Shown here: piece after piece, positions 1 through 6,195 of the stretch
Layout: each line of letters starts with the position of its first letter
Numbering within the stretch: position 1 is the stretch's first letter
Source of the DNA: an uncultured Prochlorococcus sp.
GTDB taxonomy: Bacteria > Cyanobacteriota > Cyanobacteriia > PCC-6307 > Cyanobiaceae
DNA length: 8,427 bases
Direction of reading: 5' to 3'
Assembly: GCA_902572675.1 (NCBI GenBank)
Contig: CACGGY010000044.1
Coordinates: 1 to 8,427 of the forward strand
The notes under the pieces: generated by a model
What the model saw: the letters and a program-made list of their open reading frames with translations, nothing else
Database searches by the model: none
Told to the model about the DNA's origin: nothing
Made by a program: the position numbers and the translations under genes

Positions 1-2
1 TT

Positions 3-284
3 CAAGAAGCATGGCAATTAGCTAAAAAATATATAAAGAACGAATCTTATAAACTTATCATTCTTGATGAAATTAATATTGCTACAAAACTTGGTTATCT
101 TGCACCAGAAGAAATAATCACTTTTTTAAAAAACTTAAATAATAGAAAAAATCATATTGTTTTAACTGGAAGGGGAGCATCTGATTCAATTATCAATTAC
201 GCTGATCTTGTTACAGAAATGAAACTAGTAAGACACCCTTTTAAAGAACAAGGAATAAAAGCACAAAAGTGTGTTGAATTTTAG
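3..284 (+). CDS. cobO: Cob(I)alamin / cob(I)yrinic acid a,c-diamide adenosyltransferase, C-terminal part (5' end outside window)
   Basis: This frame is open from the left edge to a TAG stop and encodes 93 residues, so the N-terminal half, with the ATP-binding P-loop expected in this family, lies outside the window. The visible part reads like the C-terminal half of BtuR/CobO. It has a hydrophobic strand ending in LIILDEIN, then LGYLAPEEII, then VLTGRGASDSIINYADLVTEM, ending in KEQGIKAQKCVEF. The DE pair after the strand, the TGRG motif and the final GIKAQ stretch are hallmarks of this family. The enzyme transfers the 5'-deoxyadenosyl group of ATP to the cobalt of a reduced corrinoid in cytoplasmic adenosylcobalamin synthesis. 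It points the same way as pyrH, but 127 bp with a good candidate promoter separate them, so the two are probably transcribed separately. Family assignment is confident; which corrinoid is the preferred substrate cannot be told from this fragment. Confidence 0.9.
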   Translation, partial: QEAWQLAKKYIKNESYKLIILDEINIATKLGYLAPEEIITFLKNLNNRKNHIVLTGRGASDSIINYADLVTEMKLVRHPFKEQGIKAQKCVEF

Positions 285-376
285 TTAAAGCAAATTATTA
301 TTTAAATTTTCTTTGGGCAGGTTTAGAAATGTTTAAAGACGCAAGCAATATCTGAACAAAAAATAAATTTGGTGCA

Positions 377-405
377 TTTACTTGCTAAGGTCTTAAAAGT
401 ATAAT
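377..405 (+). promoter_or_regulatory. Candidate sigma-70-type promoter for pyrH-frr
   Basis: A perfect TATAAT lies at 400-405, and TTTACT (four of six matches to TTGACA) lies 17 bp upstream at 377-382. A start site 6-7 bp after the -10 box would fall on or next to the pyrH ATG at 412, giving a leaderless or nearly leaderless message. No Shine-Dalgarno site lies at useful distance from that ATG; the only AAGG (387-390) is about 21 bp away. In DNA this AT-rich such boxes also arise by chance, so this is a candidate only. Confidence 0.4.
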
Positions 406-411
406 TATTGA

Positions 412-1116
412 ATGACTTACAAAAGAGTTCTCTTAAAACTTAGTGGTGAAGCACTAATGGGCGAAAAACCTTATGGTATTGATCCTGCTATAGTTCAGTC
501 AATTGCTGAGGATGTTTCAAAAGTAGTCAAAAATAATGTACAACTCGCAATAGTTGTTGGGGGTGGAAATATTTTTAGGGGTCTAAAAGGGTCCGCAGAT
601 GGCATGGATAGAGCGACGGCTGATTATGTTGGAATGCTCGCAACAGTAATGAATGCAATTTCACTTCAAGATGGTTTAGAAAGAGTAGGAGTTGCAACCA
701 GAGTTCAAACTGCAATTGAAATGCAGGAAATTGCAGAACCCTACATTAGAAGAAGAGCTATGAGACACCTTGAAAAAGGAAGAGTTGTAGTATTCGGAGG
801 TGGATGCGGAAATCCATTTTTCACAACTGACACTACAGCTGCTCTCAGAGCAGCAGAGATAAATGCTGAAGTTGTCATGAAGGCTACCAAAGTTGACGGA
901 GTATATAATTGTGATCCTAATAAATTTAAAGACGCAAAAAAATATCCTACTCTTAGTTATCAACAGGTTCTTAGTGATGAAATCGCAGTTATGGATAGTA
1001 CTGCAATTGCTCTATGCAAAGATAACAATATCCCTATTATGGTATTTGATATATTCAAAAAAGGGAACATCTCTAAAGCTGTTGCTGGGGATCCTATAGG
1101 TTCATTAATTAGTTAA
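412..1116 (+). CDS. pyrH: Uridylate (UMP) kinase PyrH
   Basis: The 234-residue protein is full length for bacterial UMP kinase of the amino-acid-kinase fold. It phosphorylates UMP to UDP with ATP in cytoplasmic pyrimidine nucleotide synthesis and normally acts as a hexamer. Visible motifs in order are KLSGEALMG (9-17) with the phosphate-binding lysine, the glycine loop VVGGGNIFRG (48-57), DYVGMLATVMNA (71-82), GNPFFTTDT (133-141) and KATKVDGVY (157-165), followed by the C-terminal strand IPIMVFDI. The first motif starts nine residues after the ATG, as in other PyrH proteins, so this start is well supported despite lacking a ribosome binding site. One oddity is GGGCGNPFF (129-137), where most homologues I know have Thr at the position of Cys132. 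The frr start lies 21 bp downstream on the same strand, the usual bacterial pairing. Assignment is secure. Confidence 0.97.
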   Translation: MTYKRVLLKLSGEALMGEKPYGIDPAIVQSIAEDVSKVVKNNVQLAIVVGGGNIFRGLKGSADGMDRATADYVGMLATVMNAISLQDGLERVGVATRVQTAIEMQEIAEPYIRRRAMRHLEKGRVVVFGGGCGNPFFTTDTTAALRAAEINAEVVMKATKVDGVYNCDPNKFKDAKKYPTLSYQQVLSDEIAVMDSTAIALCKDNNIPIMVFDIFKKGNISKAVAGDPIGSLIS

Positions 1117-1137
1117 AGCTTATTTAAATTTTTTATT

Positions 1138-1686
1138 ATGAAAGAACAAGAAATTAAAGAAAATATGAATAAAAGTATTGAAGCAACGCAAAGAAACTTT
1201 AATACAATTAGGACTGGCAGAGCTAATGCTTCATTATTAGATAGGGTAAGTGTTGAGTACTACGGAGCAGAAACGCCAATCAAATCACTTGCGACAATAA
1301 GCACTGTTGATTCACAAACAATTTCAATACAACCGTTTGATATTTCATGTTTACAAGCTATAGAGAAATCTATTTCTATGAGTGATTTAGGTATTACTCC
1401 AAATAATGACGGAAAAGTAATAAGAATCAATGTTCCTCCTCTAACAGAAGAAAGAAGAAAAGAATTCTGTAAATTAGCCTCAAAATATGCAGAGGAAGGA
1501 AAAGTAGCTTTGAGAAATATTAGAAGAGATGCTGTTGATAAAGAAAAAAAAGACGAAAAAGATGGGCTTATTTCAATTGACGAATCGAGGGATAATCAAT
1601 CTGAAATTCAGAAAATTACTGATAAATATATTGCCTTAATAGAATCTAAATTATCTGAAAAAGAGAAAGAAATTCTAAAAGTTTGA
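1138..1686 (+). CDS. frr: Ribosome recycling factor
   Basis: The 182-residue protein matches the usual length of about 185 for ribosome recycling factor. With EF-G this factor splits the post-termination ribosome so that its subunits can be reused. The N-terminal helix ends in the family signature FNTIRTGRANASLLDRV (21-37). Next comes the small beta domain with YYGAETPIKSLATIS (41-55) and ISIQPFD (62-68), then LGITPNNDGKVIRINVPPLTEERR (84-107). The C-terminal helices contain KVALRNIRRDA (122-132), rich in the basic residues that contact 23S rRNA. The ATG lies 21 bp after the pyrH stop; the gap is AT-only near the start and has no Shine-Dalgarno site. The TGA stop overlaps the TTG start of the next gene, so the two are probably translationally coupled. 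Assignment is secure. Confidence 0.97.
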   Translation: MKEQEIKENMNKSIEATQRNFNTIRTGRANASLLDRVSVEYYGAETPIKSLATISTVDSQTISIQPFDISCLQAIEKSISMSDLGITPNNDGKVIRINVPPLTEERRKEFCKLASKYAEEGKVALRNIRRDAVDKEKKDEKDGLISIDESRDNQSEIQKITDKYIALIESKLSEKEKEILKV

Positions 1687-2816
1687 TAAGATTTGATGTT
1701 GTAATAATTGGTGGAGGTTTATCAGGATCTTCCACTGCTCTTAACCTATCAAAGAAAGGATATTCTGTTTTAATTATTGAAAAAGAAAAATTCCATGAAT
1801 ACAAGCCATGCGCAGGTGGGATGGCATCCTCAATGCAAAGATTTATTCCTATAGATATAGAAGATTCCATAGAATCAAAAATTAAGAATGTCGAATTCAG
1901 ATGGAAGTCCTCAGATAATGTAACTGCTGATCTGACTGGTGAATCTCCATTTTGGATTATTAAAAGAGAGAAACTTGATCAATTATTACTTAATGAGTCC
2001 TTGAAGAATGGAGTTCAAATAATGAGAAAAGTATTGATAGAAAAAATCATAAAAAAAAATGATAAATGGGAAATTATATGCAATAACAAAATAAAATATA
2101 CATCAGAATTTCTTGTTATTGCAGATGGTTCCCAATCAGAATGGGCAGGATATTTTAATTTAGGGCCAAGAAAACCTAAATTCGCGAACACAATCTCATT
2201 AAGATTGAAAGGATTAGGTGAAATACCTAGAGATGCAGTTAGATTTGAGTTTGGATTTATAAAATATGGGTTTGCATGGGCATTCCCTCTCAGAGAAAGC
2301 ATAAATATTGGTTTAGGTACTTTTATAAATAATGGTCTTTTAGAAAATCAGGCTATAAATAAACAAGTGATCAAAAGTTTCGGTTTTGATGATTTTCCTC
2401 ATAAAACAATTAGTAAGAAACTAAGAATATGGAACGGCTTCCACTCAATTAATGGTGATAAAGTTTTAGCTGTTGGGGATGCAGCCTCTTTATGTGATCC
2501 ATTTTTAGCTGAAGGAATTAGACCATCTTTAATTAGCAGTTTTTATGCTGCAGAATACATAGATCAGTGCATAACAGGAAAAGTAGATGATTTAAATCTT
2601 TATACAAAAAAAATTAACAACTGTTGGGGGAAATCAATGGCTTGGGGAAGGAGAATAGCCCAGGTATTTTATAGATTTCCCAGAACTGGATACCAATTAG
2701 GTGTCAAAAGAAAAACAGCACCTAAACGTATTGCTCAAATATTATCAGGAGAAATGAGTTATGAAGATATTGCAAAAAGAGTGATCAGAAGACTTTTAAC
2801 AAAAAGTGGGGCTTAA
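1683..2816 (+). CDS. Geranylgeranyl-reductase-family FAD-dependent oxidoreductase, substrate unknown
   Basis: The 377-residue flavoprotein belongs to the group that includes geranylgeranyl reductases and related hydroxylase-fold enzymes. The Rossmann motif GGGLSG (10-15) is followed by an acidic ribose-binding residue at the end of the second strand (LIIEKE, Glu33). KPCAGGM (41-47) matches the KPC-GG signature of geranylgeranyl reductases. REKLDQLLL (95-103), YGFAWAFPL (195-203) and the second FAD motif VGDAASLCDPFLAEGI (264-279) complete the fold, with a basic C-terminal tail containing EMSYEDI. The start is TTG, overlapping the frr stop by four bases (TTGA). It is chosen because the nucleotide-binding strand begins at residue 4 and the next in-frame methionine (residue 47) would remove it. 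The protein diverges from what I expect of ChlP, so a role in chlorophyll phytol reduction should not be assumed; carotenoid, quinone or archaeal-type lipid reductions are other family activities. Fold confident, substrate unknown. Confidence 0.85.
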   Translation: MIRFDVVIIGGGLSGSSTALNLSKKGYSVLIIEKEKFHEYKPCAGGMASSMQRFIPIDIEDSIESKIKNVEFRWKSSDNVTADLTGESPFWIIKREKLDQLLLNESLKNGVQIMRKVLIEKIIKKNDKWEIICNNKIKYTSEFLVIADGSQSEWAGYFNLGPRKPKFANTISLRLKGLGEIPRDAVRFEFGFIKYGFAWAFPLRESINIGLGTFINNGLLENQAINKQVIKSFGFDDFPHKTISKKLRIWNGFHSINGDKVLAVGDAASLCDPFLAEGIRPSLISSFYAAEYIDQCITGKVDDLNLYTKKINNCWGKSMAWGRRIAQVFYRFPRTGYQLGVKRKTAPKRIAQILSGEMSYEDIAKRVIRRLLTKSGA

Positions 2817-2825
2817 TTATTTTTC

Positions 2826-2841
2826 AATTCAAACTTGAATT
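2826..2841. terminator. Short inverted repeat in the convergent junction, possible weak bidirectional terminator
   Basis: AATTCAA at 2826-2832 and TTGAATT at 2835-2841 are perfect complements. They lie in the 24-bp gap between the stop codons of the flavoprotein gene (+) and tal (-), touching the last base of the tal stop. Read on the + strand it is preceded, not followed, by a run of T, and read on the minus strand it is followed by GAAAAATAATT. The stem is A/T-rich and there is no proper U tract, so intrinsic termination would be weak. Position is the main argument for it. Confidence 0.25.
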
Positions 2842-3842
2842 TAGTTAGCAGAAATTAATTTATGATTTTTAATTTCTGAATATCTTTTAAGTAGCAGCTC
2901 TTCCAATTCTTCTATAGCCTTACTGAAACCAGTAATACCTTCACTAAGCTTCTCGCTTGCCATTTGATCTTCCAACATATTTAGTCTGAAATCTTTTTCT
3001 TCAAATTCGTAGTCAAAAGAATTATTTTTTTGGGTAGTTACACATAATTTTCTAATTAACTCTCCTTTTTCTTTTTTTAGTTCCTCAAGGAATTTTGGTG
3101 CGATTGTTAAAAGGTCGCAACCTGCTAATTCTTTTATTTCGTCAAGATTTCTAAAACTGGCTCCCATAACTTCTGTCTTGAATCCCTTTTCTTTAAAGTA
3201 CTCGTAAATTTGTGTAACCGAAATAACACCTGGGTCTTCAGCACCAACAAAACTAGTTATACCAGTTTTGGCTTTATGCCAATCCAATATGCGGCCAACG
3301 AACGGAGAAATTAGAGTTATATTTGCTCTGGCACAAGTTACAGCTTGGCAGAAGTTAAAAAGTAAAGTTAAGTTGCACTTAATACCTTCTTTTTCTAAAA
3401 TTTCAGCTGCCTTAATTCCTTCCCAAGTTGCGGCAATTTTAATCAAAATTCTTTCCTTTTCAATTCCAAAGTTTTTGTAAAGATTGATCAATTTTCTCGC
3501 TTTTTCTACTGTAGCTTCAGTATCAAAGCTTAATCTTGCATCAACTTCAGTAGATACTCTCCCTGAAATAATTTTCAATATTTCTTTTCCAAAAAATACT
3601 GAAACTTGGTCAACAGTTTCTTTAATTAATTCAATTTCAGAGAATCCCTGGGGCAATGCATTTTCTGAACTTTCTAAAGCTTTATCAATTAATTTCACAT
3701 AATCAGGGTTTTTGGCAGCAGCAAGTATTAGCGATGGATTGGTGGTGGCGTCCCTTGGTTGAAATTTTTTTATGGAATCTAAATCTCCAGTATCAGCAAC
3801 AACAACGGTCATTGAGGATAATTGTTCTAAAATTGATTTCAT
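2841..3842 (-). CDS. tal: Transaldolase, TalB type
   Basis: The 333-residue protein aligns by eye with classical TalB along its full length. It transfers a dihydroxyacetone unit from sedoheptulose 7-phosphate to glyceraldehyde 3-phosphate in the non-oxidative pentose phosphate pathway, in the cytoplasm. Catalytic features are visible: Asp17 in VVADTGD, Asn35 in TTNPSLIL, Glu99 in STEVDARLS, the Schiff-base Lys135 in ILIKIAATWEG, and NLTLLFNF and SPFVGRILDW lining the barrel. VMGASFRNLDEI (225-236) and LTIAPKFLEEL complete the family pattern. It is not the short TalC form (about 215 residues) carried by cyanophages, and it lacks the C-terminal extension annotated in some cyanobacterial transaldolases. 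The ATG has no Shine-Dalgarno site, but the next in-frame methionine (residue 11) would shorten the first strand. The gene lies 88 bp downstream of ftsI on the same strand. Confidence 0.97.
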   Translation of the reverse strand: MKSILEQLSSMTVVVADTGDLDSIKKFQPRDATTNPSLILAAAKNPDYVKLIDKALESSENALPQGFSEIELIKETVDQVSVFFGKEILKIISGRVSTEVDARLSFDTEATVEKARKLINLYKNFGIEKERILIKIAATWEGIKAAEILEKEGIKCNLTLLFNFCQAVTCARANITLISPFVGRILDWHKAKTGITSFVGAEDPGVISVTQIYEYFKEKGFKTEVMGASFRNLDEIKELAGCDLLTIAPKFLEELKKEKGELIRKLCVTTQKNNSFDYEFEEKDFRLNMLEDQMASEKLSEGITGFSKAIEELEELLLKRYSEIKNHKLISAN

Positions 3843-3859
3843 ATCTAGATAATCATATA

Positions 3860-3888
3860 TATATAAACTAGCTTTTATTCTTTATGAA
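3860..3888 (-). promoter_or_regulatory. Candidate promoter for tal
   Basis: On the minus strand TTCATA (3888..3883, four of six to TTGACA) is followed after 17 bp by TATATA (3865..3860, four of six to TATAAT), which would give a leader of about 10 nt. A perfect 10-bp palindrome, TATCTAGATA, lies at 3842-3851 between this box and the tal ATG. The matches are moderate and the region is almost pure A/T, so this is tentative. No hairpin terminator for ftsI is visible in the same 88-bp gap, so read-through from ftsI into tal is also possible. Confidence 0.3.
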
Positions 3889-3930
3889 ATCATCAGATAA
3901 TGAACAAATTATTTATAAAATTGGTAAATT

Positions 3931-5682
3931 TTAGGGTTTTTTAACAATCATTCCTTGATTTTTAATCCTAGGAGGTATTTTTTCAATAACTATCAAACTC
4001 TCGATGATTTCTTTCGCAACTGGTACTGCAACAGTTGAACCATATGCATATGCTTTAGATGGCTCATCAACGACGACAAGAACAGCATATTTTGGATCAT
4101 TAACTGGTAAGGTCGCGATAAAACTACAAACTTTTTTGCTTGTATAAGATCCATTTAAGGCTTTTTGAGAAGTGCCCGTTTTCCCAGCTATCCTATATCC
4201 CTCGATTTTTACTCCAGATCCACTTCCTTTATCAACTACGCTCTCCATCCATTCAAGAACAGTTTTAGAAACCTCGTGTGAAAAAAATTGTTTTTTTGGA
4301 TTTTTATTAAATCTTTCTTTGAAAGTTGAGGTTACATGAGGAGTCACTTCAAAACCTCCATTTGCTAAAGCCGCATGAAGTTGAACCAATTTAAGTGGCG
4401 AGATTGAGAAACCTTTACCAAAAGAAGTTACTGCAGGCTCAATTGATTGATTTACAAATAAATCTTTTCTCTTTAGTTGGCCAGCAGTTGATTCAAATAA
4501 ATCAGTCTCTAAATTTTTATTTATACCTAAATTTTCTAGCCAATCCCAATAAATTGTGGGGTCTAAATTTTGCATTATTTTTACCATCCCAACATTACTT
4601 GAAACCTGCAAAACTCTTGGATAGTCAATGTATCCATTACCTTTTTTATCCCAATTAGAAAGTGTCCATCCTCCAATATTAATTTTTCCGATATCTTCAA
4701 CTAATCCATTTTTCTGAATTACTTTTTCTTCTAAAGCCAAGGCAAGATTAATAGGTTTAAAAGTTGAACCAGGCTCAAACAAATCTTGAGAATACCAACC
4801 CCTAAAGAGTTCAGAATCATACTGCCAAAATTTATTTGGATCATATGACGGGACTGTAACCAGGGAAAGGATGCGACCATTATTAACATCCATAACTATG
4901 GCAAATCCCTTCTTCGCTTTCCACTTGGTTACTTGCTTTGATAATGCATTGAATGAAGCTTTCTGTAATTTTGAATCTATAGTTAGGCCTAAACTTTTGT
5001 AATCAGAAATAAAATCACCTGGAGCTGAATTATCCGGTAGGGGAGTTCCATCTCCTCCCCTTTTAATTAATTTACTTTTATTAAAAACCTTAATTTGATT
5101 ATCTAAATGAAGCTCTAAACCCGCTGAAGCTGTATTATCATCATTAACAAAACCAATAAGATTAGAATAAAGCTCCCCTTGTGGATAATATCTCTGCGAA
5201 TATTTAAACAAATCAAGTCCGCTTATTTGAAGATTCTTAATCTTTTCTGCCTTTTCTTCGGAAATTTTATCCAAAAGTTTGATGCCACTCATTTTATTTT
5301 TAAATTTCCTCAAGAGTATTTGATCATTAATATCCAAGATAGGTGACAATTTTTCTGTAACTTCTTTAATACTGCGAACTCTGTTAATTGAATCACCAGG
5401 AAAATTAAAATATTTTGGATGAGCCCATAATTTATAGAGCGGTTTATCGTAAGCAATTAATCTATTATTTCTATCAACAATTGATCTCCTTTTTTTTAAG
5501 GAGTTAGTTTTAGAAGACTGAATTAATCTAGCTTTCCTTTGCAAATCAGAGGCATTAAAAACTTGCAATTTAACTAACCTACCAAACAAACAAAATATTA
5601 ATAGTAAGCAAAAAATATAGAGAAGCTTAAATCTTCTTTGATCAAGGGGTTTTAGACGAACAATTTTTTTGTATTTTTTCAT
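3931..5682 (-). CDS. ftsI: Septal peptidoglycan transpeptidase, class B PBP (FtsI/PBP3)
   Basis: The 583-residue protein is a class B penicillin-binding protein that cross-links peptidoglycan at the division septum. A basic cytoplasmic tail (1-18) leads into one membrane span at about 19-35. Next comes the dimerisation/pedestal region opening with RRSIVDRNNRLIA (65-77), then the transpeptidase domain. The three catalytic motifs are present: STFK (306-309, nucleophile Ser306), SSN (361-363) and KTGT (501-504). FGKGFSISPLKL (421-432) is another conserved FtsI stretch. There are no PASTA repeats. I chose the ATG at 5682..5680 because GAGG sits six bases upstream and the upstream stop overlaps it as TGATG; a TTG one codon earlier (5685) is too close to that site. 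The gene directly follows a small single-pass membrane protein, an arrangement like ftsL-ftsI. Septal rather than elongation-type (PBP2) function is inferred from this context and overall resemblance. Confidence 0.93.
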   Translation of the reverse strand: MKKYKKIVRLKPLDQRRFKLLYIFCLLLIFCLFGRLVKLQVFNASDLQRKARLIQSSKTNSLKKRRSIVDRNNRLIAYDKPLYKLWAHPKYFNFPGDSINRVRSIKEVTEKLSPILDINDQILLRKFKNKMSGIKLLDKISEEKAEKIKNLQISGLDLFKYSQRYYPQGELYSNLIGFVNDDNTASAGLELHLDNQIKVFNKSKLIKRGGDGTPLPDNSAPGDFISDYKSLGLTIDSKLQKASFNALSKQVTKWKAKKGFAIVMDVNNGRILSLVTVPSYDPNKFWQYDSELFRGWYSQDLFEPGSTFKPINLALALEEKVIQKNGLVEDIGKINIGGWTLSNWDKKGNGYIDYPRVLQVSSNVGMVKIMQNLDPTIYWDWLENLGINKNLETDLFESTAGQLKRKDLFVNQSIEPAVTSFGKGFSISPLKLVQLHAALANGGFEVTPHVTSTFKERFNKNPKKQFFSHEVSKTVLEWMESVVDKGSGSGVKIEGYRIAGKTGTSQKALNGSYTSKKVCSFIATLPVNDPKYAVLVVVDEPSKAYAYGSTVAVPVAKEIIESLIVIEKIPPRIKNQGMIVKKP

Positions 5683-6110
5683 CAATATCCTCTTTGATAC
5701 TTGCTATCAGTAAAACCTTCAATGAAACTACTTAAATTTTTCTTGAATAAACTTTCTTTTTTTTCTGCAAGTTGATCAAGATAGATTAAATCTTCAGGTT
5801 TAGTTTTTCTATAAATATTGAGAGACTCAAGTTCACTTATATAAAATTCCTCAATTTTAGAAATATAATCAATGAGATTATTATTGAAAGCTCTCGTTTC
5901 AGATAAGTTTTTATATGTATTTGACCATTTTCTTTGACTATCAAAAGATAAGAAAAATAAGGTGAAAATTAATACCAAAAGAGAGAAATTAATGGTATCG
6001 AAAATTTGATGTATTAATTTGATATTAAGTATGGATATTTTTTCGGAATTTTTTTTACTTTCATATGAAACTTTTTTTTTAAAATTAAGTTGATTCCCAT
6101 AAGGTTTCAT
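5682..6110 (-). CDS. Unrecognised single-pass membrane protein upstream of ftsI, FtsL-like by position and topology
   Basis: I do not recognise this 142-residue protein by sequence. It has a basic, hydrophilic N-terminal stretch of about 37 residues, one strongly hydrophobic segment at about 40-56 (INFSLLVLIFTLFFLSF), and about 86 charged residues predicted helical on the far side of the membrane. In the region 66-100 leucine, isoleucine and phenylalanine recur at roughly heptad spacing, suggesting a coiled coil. Its TGA overlaps the ftsI ATG by one base (TGATG), so the two are probably translationally coupled. FtsL proteins share this size range, topology and position immediately before ftsI, which is the only ground for the suggestion. 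The start is the only methionine in the protein; no Shine-Dalgarno site precedes it. The coding strand is unusually rich in A runs, including nine in a row at 6080..6072, so length variation by slippage or sequencing error should be borne in mind. Confidence 0.8.
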   Translation of the reverse strand: MKPYGNQLNFKKKVSYESKKNSEKISILNIKLIHQIFDTINFSLLVLIFTLFFLSFDSQRKWSNTYKNLSETRAFNNNLIDYISKIEEFYISELESLNIYRKTKPEDLIYLDQLAEKKESLFKKNLSSFIEGFTDSKYQRGY

Positions 6111-6195
6111 CTATGATTTATTTGTTAAATGAAAGAAGTGTTATTAATTAAATAAGCATCTATTTGTTTGATTCGCAAGTAAAAAATTAAATTCT
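6111..6195 (-). promoter_or_regulatory. 85-bp gap upstream of the FtsL-like/ftsI pair
   Basis: This A/T-rich gap separates the CPBP gene stop from the start of the small membrane protein. I see no hairpin terminator for the CPBP gene and no convincing -35/-10 pair, only scattered A/T boxes such as TTTAAT. A promoter for the division pair could be here, or the pair could be served by transcription from the CPBP gene. The sequence alone does not decide. Confidence 0.2.

Noticed and set aside
332..937. The 13-mer TTTAAAGACGCAA occurs in the gap before pyrH (332-344) and again inside pyrH (925-937).
   Set aside because: Two A-rich 13-base matches with no flanking similarity are most likely chance; the second is explained by coding sequence (FKDAK). 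No duplication or attachment site is supported.
676..963. An open frame of 95 codons on the minus strand inside pyrH.
   Set aside because: It lies wholly within the strongly conserved pyrH frame, is rich in Ser/Cys/Phe as expected of an antisense shadow, and has no recognisable motif.
2841..3842. Transaldolase as a possible phage-derived auxiliary gene.
   Set aside because: Cyanophage transaldolases are the short TalC form; this is a full-length TalB type among housekeeping genes, with composition like its neighbours.
5683..5685. TTG at this position as the ftsI start (one codon earlier).
   Set aside because: The GAGG site is only three bases away from the TTG but six from the ATG at 5682..5680, and the TGATG junction favours the ATG.
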